10,200 nucleotides of DNA from JBDHAC01 sp039589195 (GTDB taxonomy: Bacteria; Gemmatimonadota; Gemmatimonadetes; Palauibacterales; Palauibacteraceae). The stretch covers positions 1 to 10,200 of the forward strand of contig JBDHHV010000130.1 of NCBI GenBank assembly GCA_039589195.1, given 5' to 3'. Each line of letters starts with the position of its first letter. Position 1 is the first letter of the stretch. The position numbers and the translations under genes are program-made. The notes beneath the pieces are model-generated. The model was not told the origin of the DNA. It worked only from the letters and a program-made list of their open reading frames with translations, and did not search any database. Below, piece after piece: positions 1 to 7,800 of the stretch.

Positions 1-687
1 TTCGAAGGGGACAGGGTCGAGCTCTCACGGGTGTGCGATATCCTCGAGGGTGCGATCATCAAGCGCCTCGCCCAGGGTCGCGACGACGGCGTCGCCGTGA
101 TCGGGGAGGGAATCGGGGAGAAGCTGGATCCTCACACCCTTCGCCAGATTCCCGGCGTGCAGGTGGAGTTCGATTCCTTCGGTCACATCCGGCTGGCCGA
201 GATCCCGCTGGAGACGATCCTCAAGCGCGAGGTCCAGCGCCGTTTCGAGGAGCGCAACCAGAAGGTCACGATCACGGACCTGACGCTGGGATACGAGCTT
301 CGATGCGCACCACCCGTCCCGTTCGACATCGACTACACGCGCACGCTCGGATACGGGGCGACCCGCTTTCTGCTCCAGGAGGAGGTGGAGGAGTCACTGA
401 GGCTCGGAGGCGTCGTCTGCCTGGGCCGCGCGGGTCACCTCAAGGTGCTGCCGTTCCATGCGTTTCGGGATCCGGAGACCGGGCGCACGAAGGTGCGTCG
501 GGTGGATATCCAGTCGGAGGGCTACCGCGTGGCACGCGACTACATGCTGCGGCTGGAGGAGAGCGATCTCGACGATCCCGAGACCCTCGCGGCGTTGGCC
601 TCGGCGTCGGGAATACCCGCGGCCGACTTGAAGGCGAGGTTCGGGAACGCCGCGCATCTACAGCCGCAGGGGTCGCCCTCCGTCTGA
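1..687 (+). CDS. 6-phosphofructokinase family protein, C-terminal part (5' end outside window)
   Basis: The reading frame is open from the first base of the window and ends at TGA 685-687, so this is the last 228 residues of a longer protein. It matches the C-terminal half of phosphofructokinases, which phosphorylate fructose 6-phosphate in glycolysis (ATP-dependent) or reversibly with pyrophosphate. Visible family signatures are a GEGIGE segment (about nt 103-120), the LGYELR motif (286-303) followed by PVPFDIDYTR (313-342) and LGYGA (about 346-360), and a late DPETGR...VRRVDI segment typical of the PPi-PFK-like and related long-chain bacterial groups. The donor-deciding motifs (GGDG or GGDD, and PKTIDND) lie upstream of the window, so ATP or PPi use cannot be read here. 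The gene converges on a second, complete phosphofructokinase gene 236 bp away. Family assignment is firm; subtype is inference. Confidence 0.88.
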   Translation, partial: FEGDRVELSRVCDILEGAIIKRLAQGRDDGVAVIGEGIGEKLDPHTLRQIPGVQVEFDSFGHIRLAEIPLETILKREVQRRFEERNQKVTITDLTLGYELRCAPPVPFDIDYTRTLGYGATRFLLQEEVEESLRLGGVVCLGRAGHLKVLPFHAFRDPETGRTKVRRVDIQSEGYRVARDYMLRLEESDLDDPETLAALASASGIPAADLKARFGNAAHLQPQGSPSV

Positions 688-908
688 AGCGCGGTTCGCG
701 CTCGCAAGCTCGCGCCGGCGTAGTTCCAGGCCCCTCCATCCAGTCGCCACACCGAGCCGCATGGCGACGCGCTTCGCCGACGGCATCCCCGCTCGTCTGA
801 GCGATTCCCCGCCCGCTATATGCCCGACAATGGCTCGCGGGACGTGAAAGCTGCTCCGGGAGCGACTCGAGAGCGATGAATGGCGTGACGCGCTCGCGGG
901 AGGCACGA

Positions 909-923
909 AGGCCTGAAACGGCC

Positions 924-924
<1 letters not shown>
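909..924 (-). terminator. Possible weak hairpin at the pfkA 3' end
   Basis: A 5-bp inverted repeat AGGCC/GGCCT with a 6-nt loop begins at the pfkA stop codon and lies in the convergent gap between the two phosphofructokinase genes (688-923). There is no clear T tract after it on either strand, so it is at best a weak terminator. The rest of the gap holds no gene I can support. Confidence 0.2.
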
Positions 925-2033
<1,109 letters not shown>

Positions 2034-2287
2034 TGGGCCACGCCTTCGAGATGCTTAGTTCGCGTTTCTCGTGGGCCGTCGACCGGGGGTTCTGCGAACG
2101 CCGCCCCTGCGTGACGGACCTTTCCTGGCGGAAGTATCGGGAGGATCAGGCGCCGCCGATAGACACTCGCCGTCGCCAAGAGACGCGATGCCGGGTGGCC
2201 AGCAGTGTGGGGCGACAGGTCCTGGCGGGCGGGCCCTCGCATGGCGTCAGGTTTGCGCCGCGGCGGGCCCGCCCTCAATGTCCGCGA

Positions 2288-2959
2288 ATGCTACTCCGAC
2301 TCGAAGCGCGGACGATCCTGTTCGATCTGGATGGAACCCTGGTCGACTCCATGGACCTGATCCTGGAGTCGTTCCGGCACACGATGCTGGTGCACTTCGG
2401 CGAGGCCCCATCGGACCAGATGTGGCTGAGGACACTCGGTACGCCGCTGCGGAGCCAGTTCCGGGAGGTCGCGGACACCGACGAGGACGTGCAAGCGCTG
2501 ATCGACACATACATCGAGCACAACCACCGGGAGCACGAGCGACTGATCCGGCCGTTCGAAGGAGCGAGCGGGACGCTCCTCGAGCTGGGCAGACGCGGCT
2601 ACCGCCTGGGCGTTGTCACCAGCAAGGCGCTTCGCGGAACACAGCTGAGCCTCGCGGCGTGCGGTCTCGCGCCCGAGTCGTTCGATGTGCTCGTGACTTC
2701 CGACGAGCCGATCCCTCACAAACCGGACCCCGCGCCCCTCAATCTCGCCCTGGAGCGGCTGGGTGAGAACGCGGGCGATGCGGTGTACGTCGGTGACAGC
2801 GTGTGGGACATCCGGGCGGGCCGGGCGGCGGGGATGCGCACCGTAGCCGCGCTGTGGGGGCCGTTCTCATCCGGCGAGCTGGCGGCCGAGCGACCCCACT
2901 TCATGCTCGACGGGATCCGGGATCTTCTGGACCTCCTGCCGAGCCCCCCGCCGAGCTGA
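2288..2959 (+). CDS. HAD-superfamily phosphatase (phosphoglycolate phosphatase / PpaX-like)
   Basis: A 223-residue haloacid dehalogenase-type hydrolase that removes phosphate from a small metabolite in the cytoplasm. All four HAD motifs are present: motif I FDLDGT with nucleophile D13 and acid D15, motif II VTSK (T111, S112), motif III HKPDP with K145, and motif IV GDSVWD with D170 and D174. The roughly 75-residue stretch between motif I and motif II fits a C1 helical cap, as in Gph phosphoglycolate phosphatase and PpaX pyrophosphatase. HAD substrates cannot be told from sequence this way. The frame is open back to 2033, but I chose ATG 2288 because the protein then begins eight residues before the conserved core, as usual in the family. 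No good ribosome site precedes it; a 12-bp GC palindrome occupies 2262-2273 where one would be expected. It is divergent from pfkA with a 254-bp gap. Confidence 0.88.
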   Translation: MLLRLEARTILFDLDGTLVDSMDLILESFRHTMLVHFGEAPSDQMWLRTLGTPLRSQFREVADTDEDVQALIDTYIEHNHREHERLIRPFEGASGTLLELGRRGYRLGVVTSKALRGTQLSLAACGLAPESFDVLVTSDEPIPHKPDPAPLNLALERLGENAGDAVYVGDSVWDIRAGRAAGMRTVAALWGPFSSGELAAERPHFMLDGIRDLLDLLPSPPPS

Positions 2960-2963
2960 CGCC

Positions 2964-2985
2964 GACCGGCTCGCGGTCCGGTTTT
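2964..2985 (+). terminator. Possible short terminator after the HAD gene
   Basis: GACCG (2964-2968) and CGGTC (2974-2978) form a 5-bp stem with a 5-nt loop just after the HAD stop codon, followed by CGGTTTT. The stem is short and the T run has only four bases, so this is a weak candidate. It lies inside the first copy of a 14-nt direct repeat (2966-2979 and 2989-3002). Confidence 0.3.
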
Positions 2986-3002
2986 GGGCCGGCTCACGGT
3001 CC
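2966..3002. repeat. Imperfect direct repeat, 14 nt, one mismatch
   Basis: CCGGCTCGCGGTCC at 2966-2979 recurs as CCGGCTCACGGTCC at 2989-3002, one mismatch, with a 23-nt period. It sits between the HAD stop and the small exported protein gene. It could be chance in GC-rich DNA, a paired binding site or a local duplication. Confidence 0.5.
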
Positions 3003-3056
3003 ACACGAGACCCGAGCGCCGTGACGACCGCGCCCGGCACATCGTCTCCCACGTAG

Positions 3057-3073
3057 GAGGCTGCAGCAGCCTC
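3057..3073. promoter_or_regulatory. Perfect inverted repeat upstream of the small exported protein gene
   Basis: GAGGCTGC at 3057-3064 and GCAGCCTC at 3066-3073 form a perfect 8-bp inverted repeat around one central base, or a 7-bp stem with a CAG loop. It ends 64 bp before ATG 3138. It has no T tract on either side, so a terminator is unlikely; an operator-like dyad or a 5' leader hairpin fits better. Function is inference only. Confidence 0.4.
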
Positions 3074-3137
3074 GGGGAGCGAGGTCCCGCGTCCCGGCGT
3101 CGACCGTTCACGCATAGATGTCGAGGGGGATAGGACG

Positions 3138-3650
3138 ATGAGCGCTAACAGACTGATCGTAGTCGTGGCGGCCCTGGCGTTGTACCTGGCATTGTTCGCG
3201 ACCCCGGCGTTCGGTCAGCGTCCTCCAAACACGCATGCCGGAGCCTGGTTCTCCGGAGGCGGCGGTGGAGGCTGGCTCGAGGGTAACCGCGGGGGAGCCG
3301 TATACCTCCGTGTCGGAGGGACCCCACACCGGAAGGTCCTGTTCGGGGGCGAGGTGTTGGGCTGGATCAGGGACGAGAGCTCGCAAGTGAACGTCACGGC
3401 CACCGCGCTGTGGTATCCCGCTTACGTCCGAACGGGTCAACCGGGATCGGATTGGTTCTTGAAGGGGGGCTTCGGTGTGGCCGCCAGCGAGGGCGATGAC
3501 ACGGGGCTAGGCCTGACGTTCGGCACGGGCTACGACTTCCGTCTTGGCTCCAACTTCTACGTCACGCCAAACGTCGACGTGCTCGTACAGTTCTTCGAGC
3601 AGACGACGCTGACCGGGGTCCTGATCAGCCTGGGCCTGGGGTTCCACTAG
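3138..3650 (+). CDS. Small exported beta-rich protein, probably an outer-membrane barrel
   Basis: A 170-residue protein with a clear Sec signal peptide: N-terminal Arg, a hydrophobic stretch at about 6-21, and a likely cut after A24-F25-G26 before Q27. The mature part, about 144 residues, has a run of six glycines (40-45) and then alternating hydrophobic and polar strands such as GAVYLRVGG, VNVTATALWY, DWFLKGGFGV, LGLTFGTGYDF and FYVTPNVDVLVQFF, ending in LISLGLGFH. This pattern and size fit a small eight-strand outer-membrane barrel, although the final residue is His after Phe instead of a terminal aromatic. ATG 3138 follows an AGGGGGA ribosome site at 3124-3130. It lies downstream of the HAD gene in the same direction with a 178-bp gap, so it probably has its own promoter. 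It converges with the methyltransferase gene 39 bp away. I do not recognise a named family. Confidence 0.8.
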   Translation: MSANRLIVVVAALALYLALFATPAFGQRPPNTHAGAWFSGGGGGGWLEGNRGGAVYLRVGGTPHRKVLFGGEVLGWIRDESSQVNVTATALWYPAYVRTGQPGSDWFLKGGFGVAASEGDDTGLGLTFGTGYDFRLGSNFYVTPNVDVLVQFFEQTTLTGVLISLGLGFH

Positions 3651-3689
3651 CGGGCGGTCGAGGGGGCCGGGTCTGCCGAAGGCACCGGG

Positions 3690-4638
3690 TCAGCGACCTG
3701 CCAGGCTCGGTTCCAACGGTTCGCCCGCCGGGGTGGGGGCGTCTGAAGACACGTCGAAGTCCAACAGACCACCCCGGCGACCGTACTGGGTAGCGCAAGC
3801 GCGACACGCGACGCCCTCCGCTCGCGGCGTCAGCTGCAGCTCGCCGGCGCCGCAGCTCACACAAGCGAGGCGGTCGATCAGCTCCTGCGTCACCGGCTTG
3901 GGCTCCCCGGCGCGACGCCCCCGCAGGCCACTCTCCAGCCGCCTGAGCAACCCATCCGGCAACGAGCGCTGCGCCAGAAGCACCGCCAGCTGACGGGCCG
4001 TGTATCGAACCGGCCTCTCCGGCGCCCGGATCACGCGGTCCGGTCCGGTCGCGCTCGCGCTCACGGCGTACTCGAACGCCCCGATCCCGGCGAGCTCCCA
4101 GGTCAAGGCCGCGCTCTCGCACGTCACGTGAGCGTTCAGGTCACGGTGACGCTGCATCGCCCAAGAATCGAGCAGATAATCGTAGTTGCTGTGGAAAATC
4201 CCCGAAGAGCTGTGGGATGTCGTTCCGATAGAAGACGAGGTGCGATCCATCGGGCACGACGAGCCACTCGTGACACGCCCACGCGAACATGAGCTCGCGA
4301 TTCAGGGCCGGAAACTCGAGGTACACTTTGTCAGAGCAGCGCTGGATCTCCTCGAGGAACGACTCGGGCCGGGGGAGGTGCTCGATCAGGTGCGACGCGA
4401 AGATCCAGTCACAGCCCGCGGATGGGAGTGGAAGGCGCGCCGCATCCGCGATCACGGTGGGCGCGTGGTACACGATCCCGTAGATACGGTGAAGGTTGTC
4501 GAACGGGAACTTGTCGATGTTCAGGTCCGAGCGGTGGAACGGCTCGTGGCCCCCGCCGACCTCGACGACGAAGTCACCCCGCCGGATACCCAGGGAATCG
4601 AGTACCTGCGTCTTCGTGCTCGCGTGGACCGAGGCCAT
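3690..4638 (-). pseudogene. Class I SAM-dependent methyltransferase with C-terminal Trm112-like zinc ribbon, frame-disrupted
   Basis: Two overlapping frames make one protein of about 315 residues if one base is skipped near 4195-4198. The first part (4638 to about 4195, residues 1-148) is a Rossmann methyltransferase: VVEVGGGHEPF (24-34) as SAM-binding motif I, NIDKFPFD (40-47), ADAARLPLP (64-72), then CDWIFASHLIEHLPRPESF (76-94). The second part (4193 to stop 3692-3690, residues 149-315) continues with HSNYDYLLDSW and ends in a zinc ribbon CVSC...CRAC (C259, C262, C278, C281), resembling Trm112, the activator of several methyltransferases. Without the shift, the first frame adds 17 unrelated residues and stops at 4141. 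An indel in a four-T run, by mutation or sequencing, is the simplest cause; programmed +1 shifting is possible. Start ATG 4638 lies 16 bp after the lon stop, so it is probably in the lon operon. The substrate is unknown. Confidence 0.85.
4192..4200 (-). other. Frameshift point in the methyltransferase gene
   Basis: On the minus strand the codons read GAT TTT CCA (4200-4192). Skipping one T of the run at 4195-4198 gives GAT TTC CAC and joins G-D-F to H-S-N-Y-D-Y, restoring one continuous domain. The site also has the form of a +1 slip: a Phe tRNA on UUU could move to UUC. The data cannot separate a real mutation, a sequence error and programmed recoding. Confidence 0.7.
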
Positions 4639-4654
4639 CGGCCGGCACCGGCGC

Positions 4655-7399
4655 TCAGGAACTGGGAGCCGCGGCTATCTCGTCCGCCGGCTCCTCAGCA
4701 GGTGCCTCGGCCTCCGTCTCCCCGCTCGCACCCGGCTTCCCGTCGGCGCTCGCGAAATGCAGCTTGTCCTCTTGCAACTCCGCACCGCGGAGCGAGTGCG
4801 CCAACGCCTCGCGTAGAGTTCCCACCAGGTGGAACTCCATCGTGTCGCACACCTGATCGGGCAGGTCCTCGATCTCGCCCTCGTTCTCGGCCGGGAGGAT
4901 GATCCGCTGGACCCCGGCACGGCAGGCGCCCAGGATCTTTTCCTTCAGCCCCCCGATCGGGAGCACCCGTCCGGTGAGCGTGATCTCGCCGGTCATCGCG
5001 ACATCGTGACGCACGGGGTGGTTCCCGAGCGCGCTGACGAGCGCGACGGCCATCGCGATCCCCGCCGACGGCCCCTCCTTCGGGATCGCACCGGCCGGCA
5101 CGTGCACGTGCACCTCGTGGTTGTGGAGCATCTCGGGCGGGATGGCCAGGTTCGCGGCGTGGGTGCGCGCATAGGTGAGCGCCGCCTGCGCGCTCTCCTT
5201 CATCACATCACCCAATTGACCGGTGAGGACCAGCCCCTCCTTGCCCTCGAACACGCTCGTCTCGACCAGCATGATGTCGCCGCCCGCGGGCGTGTAGAAC
5301 ATCCCGGTAGCGACGCCCACGGTGTCCTCCGCCATCTTCTTCTCGGGGTACACCTTGGGCTGACCGAGCAGGTCGCGCAGGTCCCTGGGCTCGACCTTCA
5401 CGACTGCGGCTTCACCCGAGGCGATCTTACGCGCGGACTTCCGACACACGGAGCCCAACTCGCGCTCCAGGTTCCGGACGCCGGCCTCGTGCGTGTAGGC
5501 CGTGATGATCTCGGTCATCGCTTCCGCGGTGACCTCGATCTGCTCGGGCTTGAGGCCGTTGGTCTGGATCTGGCGCGGCAACAGGTACCGGCGGCCGATC
5601 TCCAGCTTTTCCGCTTCGGTGTACCCGCGGAACTCGATCGCCTCCATGCGGTCCCGGAGCGGTCCGGGGATCTGCTGGAAGACGTTCGCGGTCGCGATGA
5701 ACAGCACCTGCGACAGGTCGAACGGCACGCCCAGGTAGTGATCCTGGAAGGAGTCGTTCTGCGCCGGGTCGAGCACCTCCATGAGCGCTGCGGATGGGTC
5801 TCCCTGGAAGGAGACGCCGAGCTTGTCCACCTCGTCGAGCAGGAACACGGGGTTCTTGGTGCCGGCCCGCTTGAGCCCATCGATGATGCGGCCCGGAAGC
5901 GCCCCGACGTACGTGCGCCGGTGACCACGGATGTCCGCCTCGTCACGCGCGCCGCCTAGCGAGACGCGGACATACTTACGGCCCATGGCGTCGGCGATAG
6001 ACTTTGCGATCGAAGTCTTTCCGACGCCCGGGGGACCGACGAACAGGATCGTGGTCCCGCTGCGGTCGTCCTCCTGGCCCGGTGGCAACGGCAAATCGTC
6101 GGCGTCGTCCGCTTCATCAGTAGGTGTCGCTTCGGCCTCGGCGCCCCCCTCGGTCTCGGCCGCCGCCTCGGCCTCGGCGCTCGGCTCGCTCTCGGCGGCG
6201 GTCGGTTCCGCCTCGGCTTCCTCCTCGCGCGCCTCCTCCTGAAGCTTGCGGACGGCGAGGAAATCGAGGACCCGGTCCTTCACGTCCTGGAGTCCGTAGT
6301 GGTCGCGGTCGAGGATCCCCTCGGACCGCTTGAGGTCCAGTTGTTCCGTGGTGGTCTCCGACCAGGGAAGGTCTGCGATGATCTCGAGATAGGTGCGGAC
6401 GACCTGCGCCTCCGCCGACTCGCGCGGGATTCGCTCGAGCCGGCGCAGCTCGCGATCCACCTCGACGCGTGCCGCCTCGGGGAGATTCAGACCCTCGATC
6501 CGCTCACGAAGCTCCTCGATCTCGGCGGAATCGACGTCCTCGCCGAGCTCCTTCTGGATCGCCTTCATCTGCTCGCGCATGTAGATCTCGCGCTGACGCT
6601 CGCCGAGCTCCTCCTGGACCTTCTCGCGGATCTGTTCTTGGGCCTCGAGCAGCCCGATCTGTTTTTGCAGGTGAAGGAGGAGCTTCCGGAGCCGGTCCTC
6701 GACGGAGAGCGTTTCGAGCAGCTCCTGCTTCTCCTCTACATCCAGCTCGGTATAGAACGCGACCAGGTCCGCGAGCTCACCAGGCCTGCTGACCCCGCCG
6801 AGGAGGTGATCCACGATCTCCTTCGGGACGCCGCGCAGACGGCTGACCTCGGAGGCGCGCTCGTACACTTCCTTGTAGAGCGCCGCGAACGCGGACTCCT
6901 CGGGGTCGAGCGGTCCCATGTCCTCCATGCGCCGGGCGATGACCTCGAGCTGTCCCTCGTGCTCGCGGTACTCGAGCGCGGCGGCGCGGGTGGAGCCCTG
7001 GATGACCATCTGCACGCCGCCGGGCACCTTCTGCACCTGGGCGATCCGACAGATGGTCCCGACCCGGTAAAGCGCCTCGGGCACGGGGTCCTCGGTCTCG
7101 GCATCCAGTTGGGCGACCGCGAACAGGAGCTTGTCGCCGTCGACCGCCGATTCGATGGCCTTCATCGTCTTTTCGCGCCCGGCCGCGATCGGCGCCGCGA
7201 CGGAAGGGAACACCACCGTCCCCCGCAGAGGGATGACGGGCAACTTCAGACGCGTCTCGCTCCGATCGCCGTTGTGTCCACTCGCCTCCGTCGAGGAGGA
7301 CTCGCTCGACTCTTCGATCGAGGTGGCGGCCATTTCGTCCAGGGACTCCTCGGGAGAGTCCGGGGCGCTCGGGGTGTCGTTTCCGCTCTCTTCGCTCAT
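4655..7399 (-). CDS. lon: Lon ATP-dependent serine protease with acidic extensions
   Basis: A 914-residue Lon (LonA), the cytoplasmic AAA+ protease that unfolds and degrades damaged and regulatory proteins. Domains in order: acidic Ser/Glu tail (1-50); LON substrate-binding domain from LPVIPLRG (53-60) to about 245; coiled helical region (about 245-385); AAA+ module with Walker A GPPGVGKT (455-462), Walker B VFLLDEVD (518-525), sensor ATAN (569-572) and arginine finger near R584; and the protease domain with the Ser-Lys dyad S778 in KEGPSAG and K821 in GGLKEK. Length exceeds the roughly 780-820 residues usual for the family. The extra comes from the N-terminal tail, an Ala/Glu-rich insertion (388-445) between the helical region and Walker A, and an Ala/Glu tail (about 885-914). 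All catalytic residues are present. ATG 7399 was chosen because the next in-frame upstream codons give no better site; its ribosome site is weak. The methyltransferase follows 16 bp downstream. Confidence 0.97.
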   Translation of the reverse strand: MSEESGNDTPSAPDSPEESLDEMAATSIEESSESSSTEASGHNGDRSETRLKLPVIPLRGTVVFPSVAAPIAAGREKTMKAIESAVDGDKLLFAVAQLDAETEDPVPEALYRVGTICRIAQVQKVPGGVQMVIQGSTRAAALEYREHEGQLEVIARRMEDMGPLDPEESAFAALYKEVYERASEVSRLRGVPKEIVDHLLGGVSRPGELADLVAFYTELDVEEKQELLETLSVEDRLRKLLLHLQKQIGLLEAQEQIREKVQEELGERQREIYMREQMKAIQKELGEDVDSAEIEELRERIEGLNLPEAARVEVDRELRRLERIPRESAEAQVVRTYLEIIADLPWSETTTEQLDLKRSEGILDRDHYGLQDVKDRVLDFLAVRKLQEEAREEEAEAEPTAAESEPSAEAEAAAETEGGAEAEATPTDEADDADDLPLPPGQEDDRSGTTILFVGPPGVGKTSIAKSIADAMGRKYVRVSLGGARDEADIRGHRRTYVGALPGRIIDGLKRAGTKNPVFLLDEVDKLGVSFQGDPSAALMEVLDPAQNDSFQDHYLGVPFDLSQVLFIATANVFQQIPGPLRDRMEAIEFRGYTEAEKLEIGRRYLLPRQIQTNGLKPEQIEVTAEAMTEIITAYTHEAGVRNLERELGSVCRKSARKIASGEAAVVKVEPRDLRDLLGQPKVYPEKKMAEDTVGVATGMFYTPAGGDIMLVETSVFEGKEGLVLTGQLGDVMKESAQAALTYARTHAANLAIPPEMLHNHEVHVHVPAGAIPKEGPSAGIAMAVALVSALGNHPVRHDVAMTGEITLTGRVLPIGGLKEKILGACRAGVQRIILPAENEGEIEDLPDQVCDTMEFHLVGTLREALAHSLRGAELQEDKLHFASADGKPGASGETEAEAPAEEPADEIAAAPSS
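6131..6220 (-). repeat. lon: Low-complexity GCCGAG (Ala-Glu) repeat tract inside lon
   Basis: Imperfect copies of GCCGAG on the minus strand (CTCGGC on the plus strand) recur through this stretch. They encode the Ala-Glu alternation of the Lon insertion. The DNA-level repetition suggests growth by replication slippage, unlike the non-repetitive codons of the flanking domains. Confidence 0.65.
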
Positions 7400-7503
7400 C
7401 AGCGTCGATCCATTCGAGGCGGGCCTCCGCCAGCCGTCTGTTTATGCGTTTCGCAGCGCGGGTCCGCGGTATCTGCGTAAGGCACCGGACCGTGCACGAA
7501 CCG

Positions 7504-7530
7504 CGCCCGGCTCCGGAGCCGCTCCGGGCG
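7504..7530. promoter_or_regulatory. Nested inverted repeat in the lon upstream region
   Basis: CGCCCGG (7504-7510) pairs with CCGGGCG (7524-7530), a perfect 7-bp stem around 13 nt. Overlapping it, 7508-7521 is a perfect 14-bp palindrome, CGGCTCCGGAGCCG. It lies about 105 bp upstream of lon. Five A follow it on the plus strand, which is the wrong base for a plus-strand terminator, and the matching T run lies before it on the minus strand. An operator or leader structure is possible. Confidence 0.4.
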
Positions 7531-7787
7531 AAAAACCGGCCGAATTGGCACGCCGGAACGCGGTCGGTCTGCCGTCGCGGTAACCGCGCTCGCCTCCTTG
7601 CGCCAACACGGCATGATCGGAACCGGAAGCGGGTGGATGCCCCAACAATTTTACCCTGTGGATCCTCCCGTGAACACGGTGCAGGCCACGCGGGATCCAG
7701 CCGGCCCCCGCTCGGGTACCTGCTCGCCATGTCAACGCGCCGGCGCCCGGAGCGCCATCCCGTTTCGCTGAGTACCCGATCCCGCAC

Positions 7788-7793
7788 GAGGGG
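7788..7793 (+). promoter_or_regulatory. Ribosome binding site that decides the metallophosphoesterase start
   Basis: GAGGGG ends 7 nt before GTG 7801, ideal spacing. The in-frame ATG at 7729 has no comparable site and would put 24 charged residues before the signal peptide, so GTG 7801 is preferred. Confidence 0.65.
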
Positions 7794-7800
7794 CTCCACC

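Larger units (their letters stand above)
7400..7800. other. Divergent intergenic region between lon and the metallophosphoesterase
   Basis: About 400 bp lie between two divergently transcribed starts and should carry both promoters. I see no convincing gene. It contains a nested GC-rich dyad at 7504-7530 and a local A/T-richer patch at about 7640-7660. No CIRCE element (TTAGCACTC-N9-GAGTGCTAA) is visible, so HrcA control of lon is not supported. A 71-codon minus frame (7614-7399) overlaps the lon ATG as TGATG but has only Arg/Pro-rich noise-like content. The metallophosphoesterase frame stays open back to 7444; its upstream part shows no domain. Confidence 0.6.

Noticed and set aside
3668..3692. 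Possible terminator between the convergent small exported protein and methyltransferase genes
   Set aside because: CCGGGTC occurs twice as a direct, not inverted, repeat, and the inner TGCC-GAA-GGCA stem is only 4 bp with no T run.
4199..4250. Separate start for the zinc-ribbon half of the methyltransferase at 4250
   Set aside because: The first residues from that ATG are an out-of-frame reading of the methyltransferase core; homology-like sequence begins only at the frameshift point.
4829..5959. Long plus-strand open frame antisense to lon (376 codons)
   Set aside because: Same reason: a shadow of the Lon ATPase and protease domains with no recognisable domain.
6299..7480. Long plus-strand open frame antisense to lon (393 codons)
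   Set aside because: It lies opposite a certain lon gene, and its Leu/Asp/Arg-rich content mirrors lon codons in high-GC DNA.
7399..7614. 71-codon minus-strand frame whose stop overlaps the lon start as TGATG
   Set aside because: The overlap is of the kind seen in coupled genes, but the Arg/Pro-rich sequence has no recognisable feature and no ribosome site was seen, so a real leader peptide is not supported.
7444..7800. In-frame N-terminal extension of the metallophosphoesterase
   Set aside because: It would bury the signal peptide and lipobox far inside the protein; GTG 7801 has a strong ribosome site and gives a normal signal peptide.
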